Origin: Streptomyces sp. NBC_00576
Lineage (GTDB): Bacteria; Actinomycetota; Actinomycetes; Streptomycetales; Streptomycetaceae
Direction: 5' to 3'
Assembly (NCBI RefSeq): GCF_036345175.1
Contig: NZ_CP107780.1
Coordinates: 7,068,001 to 7,132,000 of the forward strand
DNA: 64,000 nucleotides
Part shown: in pieces, positions 1 to 7,146 of the stretch
How positions within the stretch are numbered: the first letter of the stretch is position 1
How the letters are laid out: each line of letters opens with the position of its first letter
Notes under the pieces: model-generated
Seen by the model: only the letters and a program-made list of their open reading frames with translations
Told to the model about the DNA's origin: nothing
The model's database searches: none
Made by a program: the position numbers and the translations under genes

Positions 1-333
1 GGCATCGACCGCTTCATGTCCGAGGCCCGCGCCCTGACCAGCGTCGTGGGCAACGGCGTCGCCACCCTGGCGGTGGCCAAGTGGGAGGGGCAGCTCGACG
101 AGGACCGTGCCAGGGCCGTCCTGCGTGGCGAGATCCCGTATGCCGCCGCCTCCGAGACCGACCGCACCCATGAGCCGCAGGGTGATCCACAGCCGCCGGC
201 CGACCCCGCACCCAGCGCGAAGCTCGAAGAGGCCGAGGCGGCCGAGGCGGCCGAGGTGCCCGAAGCGCTCGAAGCGGCCGATCCGAAGTCGGCGGCCGGA
301 TCGGACCGTGACCCCGTACCCACCGCTGGTTGA
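1..333 (+). CDS. dctA: C4-dicarboxylate:cation symporter, C-terminal fragment (DctA-like)
   Basis: Only the last 110 codons are in the window; the reading frame is already open at base 1. The first residues (GIDRFMSEARALTSVVGN, then GVATLAVAKWEGQLD) match the last helix of the dicarboxylate/amino acid:cation symporter (SDF/DctA) family, which imports succinate, fumarate and malate with cations. After that comes a hydrophilic tail of about 70 residues, rich in Glu, Ala and Pro, with repeated EAAEAAE runs from gaggcggcc-type DNA repeats. Such tails are common in Streptomyces and carry no known function. The gene is followed directly by a strong hairpin, so it is probably the last gene of its transcript. 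Confidence 0.85.
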   Translation, partial: GIDRFMSEARALTSVVGNGVATLAVAKWEGQLDEDRARAVLRGEIPYAAASETDRTHEPQGDPQPPADPAPSAKLEEAEAAEAAEVPEALEAADPKSAAGSDRDPVPTAG

Positions 334-353
334 CGCCCCACACACCCGCGCGG

Positions 354-381
354 CCGGTCCGGAGCCTGCACTCCGGACCGG
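354..381 (+). terminator. Hairpin terminator after dctA
   Basis: A perfect 11-bp inverted repeat (CCGGTCCGGAG / CTCCGGACCGG) with a 6-nt loop (CCTGCA) lies 20 bases after the dctA stop codon. It has no U-tract, as is usual for Streptomyces terminators. Confidence 0.7.
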
Positions 382-421
382 CCTCACCGGCCTCACCGGC
401 CTCACCGGCCTCACCGGCCTC
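380..421. repeat. 9-bp tandem repeat (GGCCTCACC)
   Basis: Four full copies of GGCCTCACC and a partial fifth run without interruption from the right arm of the dctA terminator. This is a simple-sequence tandem repeat in noncoding DNA, probably a slippage product. I see no gene between the dctA stop and base 540. Confidence 0.8.
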
Positions 422-539
422 TTCTCGCGATCGGACACCAGCGAAGGACTGGGCGAACAAGCGCGATGCTGCTGACGCGGGGACTGATTGACGGCGAGCA
501 GCGACAGGCCCCGCGCCCGGGCGGGCTGTTGCCGCAGGC

Positions 540-1676
540 CTATGGAGCCTGGGTGATGACGCCGTCCTCGGCCATGACGAAGCGGCCCTTGGTCTTGCCC
601 TCGACCTTGAGTTGCTTGAGCCAGTGCTTCGACAGGTTGTGCAGGTTCTTGTGCTGCCCTTCCCAGGGCATCGAGTGGCCGGCGCACTTCACCGTGACCA
701 GGATCCTGTTAAGCCCCGTGATGGCGTCATAGAGCGCGGGGACGTGGAAGTCGAGCGCGGGGTTGGGGTTGGGCGGTGTCGTGTTGGCCGTCGTGTCGAA
801 CTCGCCGTGCACGATCAGTACGGGCACACCGCCGCCGAGGATGCCGTCCTGCCCCGCAGTGGTTTTGTTCCAGCCCCAAGTGACGAAGTTCCGGAAGCGG
901 TTGACGCCCGCGGGCTTTCCGTTCGGCTGGACCTTTCCCCAGGTGCGGCCGATCGGGTCGTTGTCCATGAGGGCGCTCCACACGACGTCGAGTATGTCGG
1001 CTTCGCGCTGGTTCGTGCAGTGCACCTGAGCCTTCCAGCTTTCGTCCAAGCTCTTGCGCGTGAGCACGTGGGTGGGAAAGCCGGGCGCCGGCAGGGTCGG
1101 CGGGTTCGAGGGGCCCAGGGGCGGGAAGATCGGCGCGAGCAGGAACAGGCTCTCCACCTTCCCCGGATTCTTGATCGCGTACGGTCCCATCGCGAACGCG
1201 GCCGCCGACCAGCCGATGAAGGCGACCTTCGAGACGTTGCGCGTGCTCCGGATGTACTCGACGACGGTGCTGAGCTCGTCCTGGTCGCTCTGGGAGTTGG
1301 TCAGTACGTAGGGGTAACTCGGTGGGCGTGGTCCGTACAGCGGGGGCATGACCTCGACCTGCTGGTTGGGGTTCACGTTGCACGGGTCTTCCATCCGGGG
1401 ACGCGGCGACCGGCCCGAGCCCGTGAGGTCCATCATGAAGACGTCGTAACCGGCCTTTGCCAGCGCCTCGGCCCATCCGTACGAGGTGTGCTGGAGATCG
1501 AAGCCGGCCAGCACGGGAACGCTCCTGCCGTGCAGCATGAGGACCGCCTTGCGGTTCGTGGGCGAACCGGGAGGCGTGCCGTCACGTTCGCGCACGAAGA
1601 GCTCGACCTGTTCGTTCTCTGTGGCGGGAACGGTCGACTTGTGCTTGACCCAGTGGTCGGTCGTGGTGACAGCCAT
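540..1676 (-). CDS. Alpha/beta-hydrolase fold protein
   Basis: The 378-aa product is a predicted serine hydrolase. Residues 45-60 hold the beta-strand and oxyanion HG motif (VLMLHGRSVP). The nucleophile elbow is FIGWSAAAF with Ser157; the usual second Gly of GxSxG is Ala. Near the C-terminus are a candidate acid (VHGEFDTTAN) and a candidate His (KCAGHSMPW). There is no signal peptide, so it should be cytoplasmic. The ATG at 1676 was chosen because AGAAGGGA lies upstream at good spacing; the open frame continues to 1835 without a better start. The substrate cannot be read from sequence. An esterase or an epoxide- or haloalkane-type hydrolase would fit the fold. It is transcribed convergently toward dctA. 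Confidence 0.8.
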   Translation of the reverse strand: MAVTTTDHWVKHKSTVPATENEQVELFVRERDGTPPGSPTNRKAVLMLHGRSVPVLAGFDLQHTSYGWAEALAKAGYDVFMMDLTGSGRSPRPRMEDPCNVNPNQQVEVMPPLYGPRPPSYPYVLTNSQSDQDELSTVVEYIRSTRNVSKVAFIGWSAAAFAMGPYAIKNPGKVESLFLLAPIFPPLGPSNPPTLPAPGFPTHVLTRKSLDESWKAQVHCTNQREADILDVVWSALMDNDPIGRTWGKVQPNGKPAGVNRFRNFVTWGWNKTTAGQDGILGGGVPVLIVHGEFDTTANTTPPNPNPALDFHVPALYDAITGLNRILVTVKCAGHSMPWEGQHKNLHNLSKHWLKQLKVEGKTKGRFVMAEDGVITQAP

Positions 1677-2001
1677 AAGGGATCCCTTCTGTTGCCTCGG
1701 TAATCGGTCGGCGGTACCCCCACCAGCCATCGCCGATGGGGAAGGGGAAGGGGAATCCGTGCTTTTGTACGAGAGAGTGCACGGCGGAGTGTTCACGTAT
1801 CCCGGTGGACGGGTTACTGCTGCCGCCGTCCACAAATGGGATCCTCAAGCCCATAACTCACTTTGCACCCGCGCCGTAGATATCGCATCCGTGCGGAGCA
1901 CGCCTCGCTGCCTGGCTCGCACCGCCAGGATTGCCGTTCCTCACCTCACTGGCAGCGAATCCGAATGACGTCGAACAGGCCGCTGGCTTAGCGTTCCGCT
2001 C
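1677..2001. other. Noncoding spacer between divergent genes
   Basis: This 325-bp spacer separates the hydrolase gene (minus) from the small-gene pair (plus) and should carry both promoters. The only structure I see is a short inverted repeat GTGGACG / CGTCCAC (1805-1811 and 1827-1833). No convincing gene, tRNA or promoter consensus is visible. Confidence 0.5.
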
Positions 2002-2463
2002 ATGAGTTCCCCCGACGACGGCACCGACAACGAGCCCGGCGTGGTCATCCGCTGCCACGACAACTCGTCTGTCGGCGTGGAGTTGTGCGAGCGGTACAGC
2101 CACAGCCTCGACGAAGACGCCGTGTATTTCGCCGTCGAACTGCGGGCTCCTGGCCTGACCGCTCGCGTCGACGACGTAGTGGCCTGGGCCTGGGGGAGTG
2201 GTCTCGCTCTGTTCCTGGAAGCGCTGGCGTCGGACTTCCGAGGGTGGAACGGCGAGCGGAGTTGGGGGAGCGACGACACGGACCTCGCGGTGTCGGCCGT
2301 CTTCCGGACGGGCGGTTACGTCGGGCTGACGTGGACACTGTGCCCCTGGCCGGCAGCCTCGGGCGGCTGGGCTGCCTCCGTGACCACTTGGCTGGAAGCC
2401 GGTGAGCAGATGACTTCGCTCGCGGCTGACGTCCGCCGTTTCCTCGGTGAGGAGCGGCCGTGA
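2002..2463 (+). CDS. DUF6228-like protein of unknown function
   Basis: The 153-aa product is acidic and soluble, with no signal peptide or membrane segment. The pattern of a VELRAPGLTA stretch, then FLEALASDFRGW, then GYVGLTWTL resembles the Streptomyces DUF6228 family, from memory rather than a search. Function is unknown. Its TGA stop overlaps the GTG start of the next gene (GTGA), so the two are almost certainly translated together. Small paired soluble proteins of this sort are sometimes immunity-like, but nothing here proves that. Confidence 0.7.
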   Translation: MSSPDDGTDNEPGVVIRCHDNSSVGVELCERYSHSLDEDAVYFAVELRAPGLTARVDDVVAWAWGSGLALFLEALASDFRGWNGERSWGSDDTDLAVSAVFRTGGYVGLTWTLCPWPAASGGWAASVTTWLEAGEQMTSLAADVRRFLGEERP

Positions 2464-2930
2464 CGACCGGTACGCGTATGACCTGGGTACTCGACGCATG
2501 CGGGTGGGCCACCTGCACCATTGAGGATCACCAGGCGAAAGCCGAGCTCAGCGCGTCCTACATCACCAACGCGCCAGAGGATCTGCTGACTGCCGTGGCT
2601 CGACTCTTCTACGGGGAAGCGGAGACTCGCGCGCAGTTCGAGGCCGAACCCACCGCCTACCGTTGGATCTTCCAGCGTCAGGCCGATGACGTCCGGGTCC
2701 GTCTGCTGGAACTGCGCCACGGCCGCGACCACGACAACGACGGCACCGAGATCTGGTCGGGTCGGCTCGGCATCGACGCGCTGGCCCGAGCCGTGATCCG
2801 CTGCTTCGACGAGGTGGATCGGACGTACGGCGAGAGCGGCTACCAAGGCGAATGGGGCGATCACTTCCCTCGAAGCGAACTCGAAGCGCTCAGACGCCTC
2901 TGGCGCGCTCACCGCCCCGGCGACGCGTAG
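2460..2930 (+). CDS. Hypothetical protein, coupled to the DUF6228-like gene
   Basis: This 156-aa soluble protein starts at a GTG that overlaps the upstream stop by 4 bp. It is acidic and Arg/Glu rich, with no signal or membrane segment. Recognisable stretches are MTWVLDACGWATCTIED at the start, a central LLELRHGRDHDNDGTEIWSG, and a C-terminal helix ending in RRLWRAHRPGDA. Its N-terminal layout (short beta strands, then a DDVRVRLLEL strand) suggests a distant relative of its upstream partner, perhaps an old duplication. I do not recognise a family. Confidence 0.7.
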   Translation: MTTGTRMTWVLDACGWATCTIEDHQAKAELSASYITNAPEDLLTAVARLFYGEAETRAQFEAEPTAYRWIFQRQADDVRVRLLELRHGRDHDNDGTEIWSGRLGIDALARAVIRCFDEVDRTYGESGYQGEWGDHFPRSELEALRRLWRAHRPGDA

Positions 2931-3387
2931 CCCGCAGGCTTCCGCTGCGCAGGTCAAGTGAGACAGGTCAGCCGTCACCGTTGCAGCGTAGGCATGGGCG
3001 GGGGCGGAAGGGGCACCGGCATCGAGCCGATGGCCACCACCGGTAGCCGCGTAGCGCGAAGGCGTGGCGGACCGGGCGTCGACGGGACGATGAAGCTCGT
3101 GCAGGCCGGGAGTCCGGTGGCCCCGAGAACTTCTCGGGGCCACCGGACTCCCGCCTTCGGAACTGAACCTATTGGCGGGCCTATTGGCGGGTTACCTGCT
3201 CCCTGGCGTCCGCGCGAGGACGTGGATACTCCAGCTGCAGATCGTGATCGTCACGTCTGGGCGGCCTGTCGCTGATAGCGGATGGCCTGGGGTCGAGCCA
3301 GGTGGCGGCGTCGCCAGTTGGACCGATCGAGCCGGTGGGCCGTGCGGTGGACGGGCCGGCCTTCTCACCGGGCGGGGGCAGGATCGG
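2931..3387. other. Noncoding region with no recognisable gene
   Basis: This 457-bp stretch holds the large palindrome at 3110-3150 and a 12-bp direct repeat CCTATTGGCGGG (about 3167-3190). Open frames on both strands run through it but show no family resemblance, signal peptide or SD site. It may be a remnant, but I can name nothing. Confidence 0.45.
3110..3150. terminator. 41-bp near-perfect palindrome, probable bidirectional terminator
   Basis: Bases 3110-3129 and 3131-3150 are exact reverse complements around a single central C. As RNA this folds into a very stable hairpin of at least 17 bp with a small loop. It lies 180 bp after the coupled small-gene pair and upstream of a minus-strand gene that ends at 3388, so it could stop transcription from both sides. 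A protein-binding site is the alternative. Confidence 0.6.
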
Positions 3388-3894
3388 TCAGTTTTTCAGG
3401 TCGATCGTGAAGCGCCTCGTGCCCGGAGCGATCGTGTCGGCGTGGACCGAGCCACGAGCCCGGTCGTATTCCCCGGTGCCGCCGGTGATCCCGTTGTCGA
3501 ACGAGGGGGGAGGGCCCGGGTTGAGAATGCCGAAGACCATCCCCTGCACCTCGAGCTGGCCGCCCGGGAGGCTGTAGGTCACGACGCACATCTCCGCTCC
3601 GCCGTTGTCGACCCGGGTGGTGTCGCAGGTGCCGCCGGTTTCGCCGACCTCGTTGCCGTCCTCGTCGGAGAGGACCGAGCGGAAGACGGTCCGATCGCCC
3701 TGGGCGGGGGCGCCGCCGGGGTTGACGGGGAAGCGCGTCTGCTGCGCGAGCCGGCCGATGAGTGTGATGACCCGGTGTCCGCCCTTGTCGTGGGCGGAAC
3801 CGGTGTCCGTCGCGGAGGCCGCGACAGGGGCGCAGGCGAGAAGGGTGACCAGCGCAGTGGCCATGCCGAGACAGGCTGCTCTGATGGGGCGCAT
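3388..3894 (-). CDS. Secreted allene-oxide-cyclase barrel-like protein
   Basis: The 168-aa product has a Sec signal peptide (MRPIRAACLGMATALVTLL, Ala-rich cleavage region AASA) and then a compact beta-rich domain. The segment GETGGTCDTTRVDNG, then MCVVTYSLPGGQLEVQGMVF, then GGTGEYDRARGSV matches the allene oxide cyclase / dirigent-like barrel seen in many actinobacterial secreted proteins. Their substrate is unknown; in plants the fold handles small hydrophobic ligands. The ATG at 3894 was preferred over upstream starts because AGGAG lies 7 bases before it. Two Cys residues could form a disulfide. Confidence 0.75.
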   Translation of the reverse strand: MRPIRAACLGMATALVTLLACAPVAASATDTGSAHDKGGHRVITLIGRLAQQTRFPVNPGGAPAQGDRTVFRSVLSDEDGNEVGETGGTCDTTRVDNGGAEMCVVTYSLPGGQLEVQGMVFGILNPGPPPSFDNGITGGTGEYDRARGSVHADTIAPGTRRFTIDLKN

Positions 3895-4180
3895 CGTGTG
3901 GCTCCTGAGGTTGATGCTCATGGATGGTCGGGTGAGCATTCATAACCTCGGCTCTGCCGCCGCCCGGAACGTCCCGGCGCGACCCACCGGAAGATCCGAC
4001 CAGTCGGACCAACCCGGGACGGCCGGGCGCCCCATTGCGTAGCCACCAGAACGGTAATGGGAAGTCTCGCCGGTAATGCCGCTGGATTGAACGCCAAGAA
4101 ATAATGGCGCCGAAGGGGCCGTCGGTGTCCGCCCCCACCAACTGCCCCCACCCGCCCCCCTCTTACTCCCGGCCGCTGGC

Positions 4181-5206
4181 TCAGTCGTCGTTTCTGGTGT
4201 TCTCGGTCGGCAAGAACGTCTGGCGTGCCCAGAGGCTCAACAGCGCCGCCCCACCGACCAACAGCGGCACCGGGTCACGGGCAGGAGGAGCCATCACATA
4301 TCCCAGCGCCGTGACCGTGCAGACCGTCAGGGGAATGAACGCCGCCGCACCCTCCATCCCCCATCGCAACGTCGGCTGAGCAGTGCCCAGGATGCTCGCC
4401 CCGCCGGGCACCCAAGGGCCGACAGCGACCACCAGCAGGCCCGCGGTATTGCACATGTCGGCCAGCTGACAGGACATCGCCTCAGGGCTGTGCGGGCCGA
4501 CCGTCCACACGCGCAGGGTGTCGCCGATCAGCATGAGCGACAGCCCGACGATCCCCACCCACAAGGTGACTCTCTGGTCGCTCCGTACGAGACGGCACAG
4601 GGCGAACAGAAAACTGAGGAACACGACCTCCGCGGTCCAGAGGGCACCGACCGCCCCCAGCCGCCAGCCGTCACCGGCCCCCCGCAGCAGTACCCATCCC
4701 GTCATGAACACGGCTCCGGCTGTGACGACCCCGTCAAGCACGCGCCGCAGCAACACGCGCCGCCCTTTGCCCGCATCGGCCGCGACCACCAGACCGGCCA
4801 TCCCCAGGCCAACCGCCAGCGTTACTCCGGTGACCACCACCGAACCGAGCAGCGATCGCTCGTCCCGTCCCGAACCAGGAGGGTGAGCCGACAGCACGTT
4901 GACCGCGCCCCGGAACACACCCCCGGCTACCGCCGAACCCCCCAACAACAGCAGCCGCGTCCGCACCCGTCCGCTCGTCCCCCACGCACGGAGCACCAGG
5001 GAGGCCGTCAACCCCCAGCAGCCCATGGACGGCCCGAAAGCCACCATCCGCGCCGCCACGCTCCCAGACACCCACGGCGCGCTGAAAGCCAGCGCTGTTC
5101 CCGCGAGGCAGGCCACGCCCACCGCACCCCAGGCCCACGCCCAGGTCCGACGGCAGTGGCCTGCCCGGACCCTGAGCACGTCCGGCGACTTCCCCGACCC
5201 CGACAT
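4181..5206 (-). CDS. Multi-pass membrane protein, resembles a free-standing sensor domain
   Basis: The 341-aa product has about nine hydrophobic helices from residue 25 on, joined by short Arg-rich loops, and ends soon after the last one (SLWARQTFLPTENTRNDD). The alternating helices, the SLMLIGDTLRVW motif and the closing RQ...EN segment resemble the membrane input domain that precedes GGDEF-EAL modules in Streptomyces c-di-GMP enzymes such as the RmdA/RmdB type. No GGDEF or EAL part follows, and nothing like one is present downstream. It is either an independent membrane protein or a truncated signalling protein. The ATG at 5206 has GGAAAGG at 8 bases; an upstream ATG at 5266 lacks an SD. 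Confidence 0.6.
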   Translation of the reverse strand: MSGSGKSPDVLRVRAGHCRRTWAWAWGAVGVACLAGTALAFSAPWVSGSVAARMVAFGPSMGCWGLTASLVLRAWGTSGRVRTRLLLLGGSAVAGGVFRGAVNVLSAHPPGSGRDERSLLGSVVVTGVTLAVGLGMAGLVVAADAGKGRRVLLRRVLDGVVTAGAVFMTGWVLLRGAGDGWRLGAVGALWTAEVVFLSFLFALCRLVRSDQRVTLWVGIVGLSLMLIGDTLRVWTVGPHSPEAMSCQLADMCNTAGLLVVAVGPWVPGGASILGTAQPTLRWGMEGAAAFIPLTVCTVTALGYVMAPPARDPVPLLVGGAALLSLWARQTFLPTENTRNDD

Positions 5207-5541
5207 CAGGTGCGCCTTTCCATGGGTCCCCGCCCGCAGGGTCTTTCCTGCAGCCCTCAGATCCATTCAGAGACCGTAGGAGACTCGCCACCTGCCCCGA
5301 AGTGAACAATCGGCTCATTCACTCGTACTGCGTACGGAGGAGAGATCACCGGCCTCGGCTCTGCGCGGCCATCACCGACAGCCTCGCCACCACCCGCACC
5401 CATACCGAACCGACAGGCGACGTCCGGATGTTCATGTCTCGCCGTACGATCCCGGCCGAGGTACAAAGCGAGTCCACCGGGCCGGACGCAGACCGCCCCT
5501 ACCCGGTCTCCCTCTTACTCACGGCCGCTACCTTGTCCGCC
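5207..5541. other. Spacer between divergent genes, SDR promoter region
   Basis: This 335-bp gap separates the membrane protein from the SDR gene. The SDR frame is open from 5302, but the upstream part is Arg-rich with no family match. The sequence TACCTT about 15 bases before the SDR ATG, with no SD, suggests a leaderless promoter. Confidence 0.4.
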
Positions 5542-6363
5542 ATGACCCCCACCCCCCAAAGCGACCAGTCCCCCCACCACGCGGACGCCCCCCACCCTCA
5601 CCTCCACCCCCTCACCGGCAAGGTCGTCGTCATAACCGGCGCCGCCCGAGGCCAGGGCGCCGCCGAAGCCGAGGCCCTGGCCCGCGCCGGAGCCACCGTG
5701 ATCGCAACCGACGTACGCCCGGACGGAGTTGGGGACTGCAGGAAGCTGGACGTCGCCAACGAGGCCGACTGGTCCACCCTGGCCGCCGAACTCCGCGAGG
5801 CGTACGGGCATGTCCACGGGCTCGTCAACAACGCCGGCGTCATCCAGCGGGACCGACTCGGCGACGTACGCCCGGAGGACTTCGCGTACGTGCAGTCGGT
5901 GAACACCACCGGGCCACTGCTCGGCATCCAGCACCTCGCGCCGCTGATGCCGCCGGGCTCGTCGATCGTGAACGTCGGGTCGTCCGCGGCGCTCACCGCG
6001 TACTACCCGGTGGCGTACACGGCCAGTAAGTGGGCCTTGCGCGGGGTGTCGAAGATCGCGGCAACCGAGTTGGGGCCGCGGGGTATCCGCGTGAACACGG
6101 TGCACCCCGGCTACATCGAGACCGAGATGACCGCGGCCGCCACCCCGGCCTTCCGGGAGGCGATGTTCCGTGAGACACCGCTCGGTCGCAGCGGCACCGT
6201 CGACGACATCGCGCCCCTCGTCGTCTTCCTCCTCTCCGACGCGTCCTCCTTCATCACCGGAGCGGAGATCCCCGTGGACGGAGGCCTCACCGCGCACGGC
6301 GGAGTAAAGACCGTCTCGGACGCGATGAGGCCGGCGGCGCCGGACCAGTCGAACGCCGGGTGA
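5542..6363 (+). CDS. Short-chain dehydrogenase/reductase (SDR)
   Basis: The 273-aa product is a classical SDR. After a His/Pro-rich leader of about 24 residues come the nucleotide-binding TGAARGQG (residues 32-39), the acidic residue after strand 2 (ATDVRPDG), NNAGVI, the catalytic Ser (VGSSAAL) and YTASK. The C-terminal PLGRSGTVDDIAPLVVFLLSD and ITGAEIPVDGG are typical of 3-oxoacyl-ACP reductase-like enzymes and alcohol dehydrogenases of the FabG group. The Asp after strand 2 favours NAD over NADP. It should be a cytoplasmic oxidoreductase acting on a secondary alcohol or ketone; the substrate is not determined. The start has no SD and is probably leaderless. Confidence 0.85.
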   Translation: MTPTPQSDQSPHHADAPHPHLHPLTGKVVVITGAARGQGAAEAEALARAGATVIATDVRPDGVGDCRKLDVANEADWSTLAAELREAYGHVHGLVNNAGVIQRDRLGDVRPEDFAYVQSVNTTGPLLGIQHLAPLMPPGSSIVNVGSSAALTAYYPVAYTASKWALRGVSKIAATELGPRGIRVNTVHPGYIETEMTAAATPAFREAMFRETPLGRSGTVDDIAPLVVFLLSDASSFITGAEIPVDGGLTAHGGVKTVSDAMRPAAPDQSNAG

Positions 6364-6457
6364 AACCCCAGGCCCTGGCTGCCGACACCCCGCCTACCCG
6401 ACGCCGTAGATCGTGTGGCGCTCGGCGGTGGTCTCCTCGGCCAGGGCGTCGAGAGCC

Positions 6458-7003
6458 TCACATGTAGTCGAAGTACCGGTCGTTCCAGTCCGACTTTCCC
6501 AGCTCCTCGTCGTCCTCCTCGTCCTCGGCCACGCCCGCGGCCACGAGCACCGCCGCCAGTTCCACGTCCCCTGCCGCCGGCAGGACCGACGGCCCGTCGT
6601 ACGGCTCACGGAGCAGCTCCGACGGGACGAAGGTGCACCTCAGCTCCGTACAGACGCCGTCGAACCACGTCACCAATTCCTCGGCCAGGCCCGCCTCGCC
6701 GTCCGGGAAACCCTCACCGGCCACCACCCGCGCGGTGACGAAATAGCCGCCGAAGTTGCTCATCATGACGTGCAGGGGACGGCCGAGGCCCGTCGTGTCC
6801 GCCGGGACGTCGATGACACCGTAGAAACTGGCGTCCTGGCCCAGGCCGCTTGAGCAGGACGGCCCGAAACGTTCCTCAAGGGAGCTCACCAGCCCGGCGA
6901 AGCAGTTCCGCGAGGTCACCAGGTCGAAGTCCGCGGGGCGTTCGAGGTGGCGGGGATCGTCGTGCTCCAGCAGGAGCGCCCGGATCCGGTCCAGCGGGAG
7001 CAT
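6458..7003 (-). CDS. Candidate immunity protein for the adjacent toxin
   Basis: The 181-aa product is a soluble, strongly acidic protein with no signal peptide; the tail runs AGVAEDEEDDEELGKSDWND. The ATG at 7003 has GGAAGGG 6 bases upstream, while the in-frame ATG at 7018 has no SD. It lies directly downstream of a large secreted protein with a toxin-like C-terminus, on the same strand. That is the normal position of an immunity gene in a polymorphic toxin locus, and high acidity is common in such proteins. I do not recognise the family, so the role is inferred from context alone. It ends 94 bp from the convergent SDR gene. Confidence 0.55.
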   Translation of the reverse strand: MLPLDRIRALLLEHDDPRHLERPADFDLVTSRNCFAGLVSSLEERFGPSCSSGLGQDASFYGVIDVPADTTGLGRPLHVMMSNFGGYFVTARVVAGEGFPDGEAGLAEELVTWFDGVCTELRCTFVPSELLREPYDGPSVLPAAGDVELAAVLVAAGVAEDEEDDEELGKSDWNDRYFDYM

Positions 7004-7022
7004 GTCGTGCCCTTCCATCGGT

Positions 7023-7062
7023 TGTCTGCTGTCTGCTGTCTGCTGTCGGTTGTCGGTTGTCC
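7023..7062. repeat. 7-bp tandem repeat between toxin and immunity genes
   Basis: Five uninterrupted heptamers (three TGTCTGC, two TGTCGGT) and a partial sixth lie just upstream of the immunity-gene start, inside the 143-bp toxin-immunity spacer. The copy number of such repeats can change by slippage. Confidence 0.75.
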
Positions 7063-7146
7063 TACGGGAAGGGTGGTGGACCCGGAGCCCGGGGCCACCA
7101 CCCTCAGCAGGTCAGGAGCGTGGACTCGCCCCTGCCGTCCCGGAAT

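Noticed and set aside
2316..3945. Long open frames on both strands through 2931-3387
   Set aside because: No family match, signal or SD; they overlap better-supported genes and a large palindrome.
5302..5541. N-terminal extension of the SDR by 80 residues
   Set aside because: The extra part is Arg/Thr-rich with no family likeness; the SDR fold starts after the ATG at 5542.
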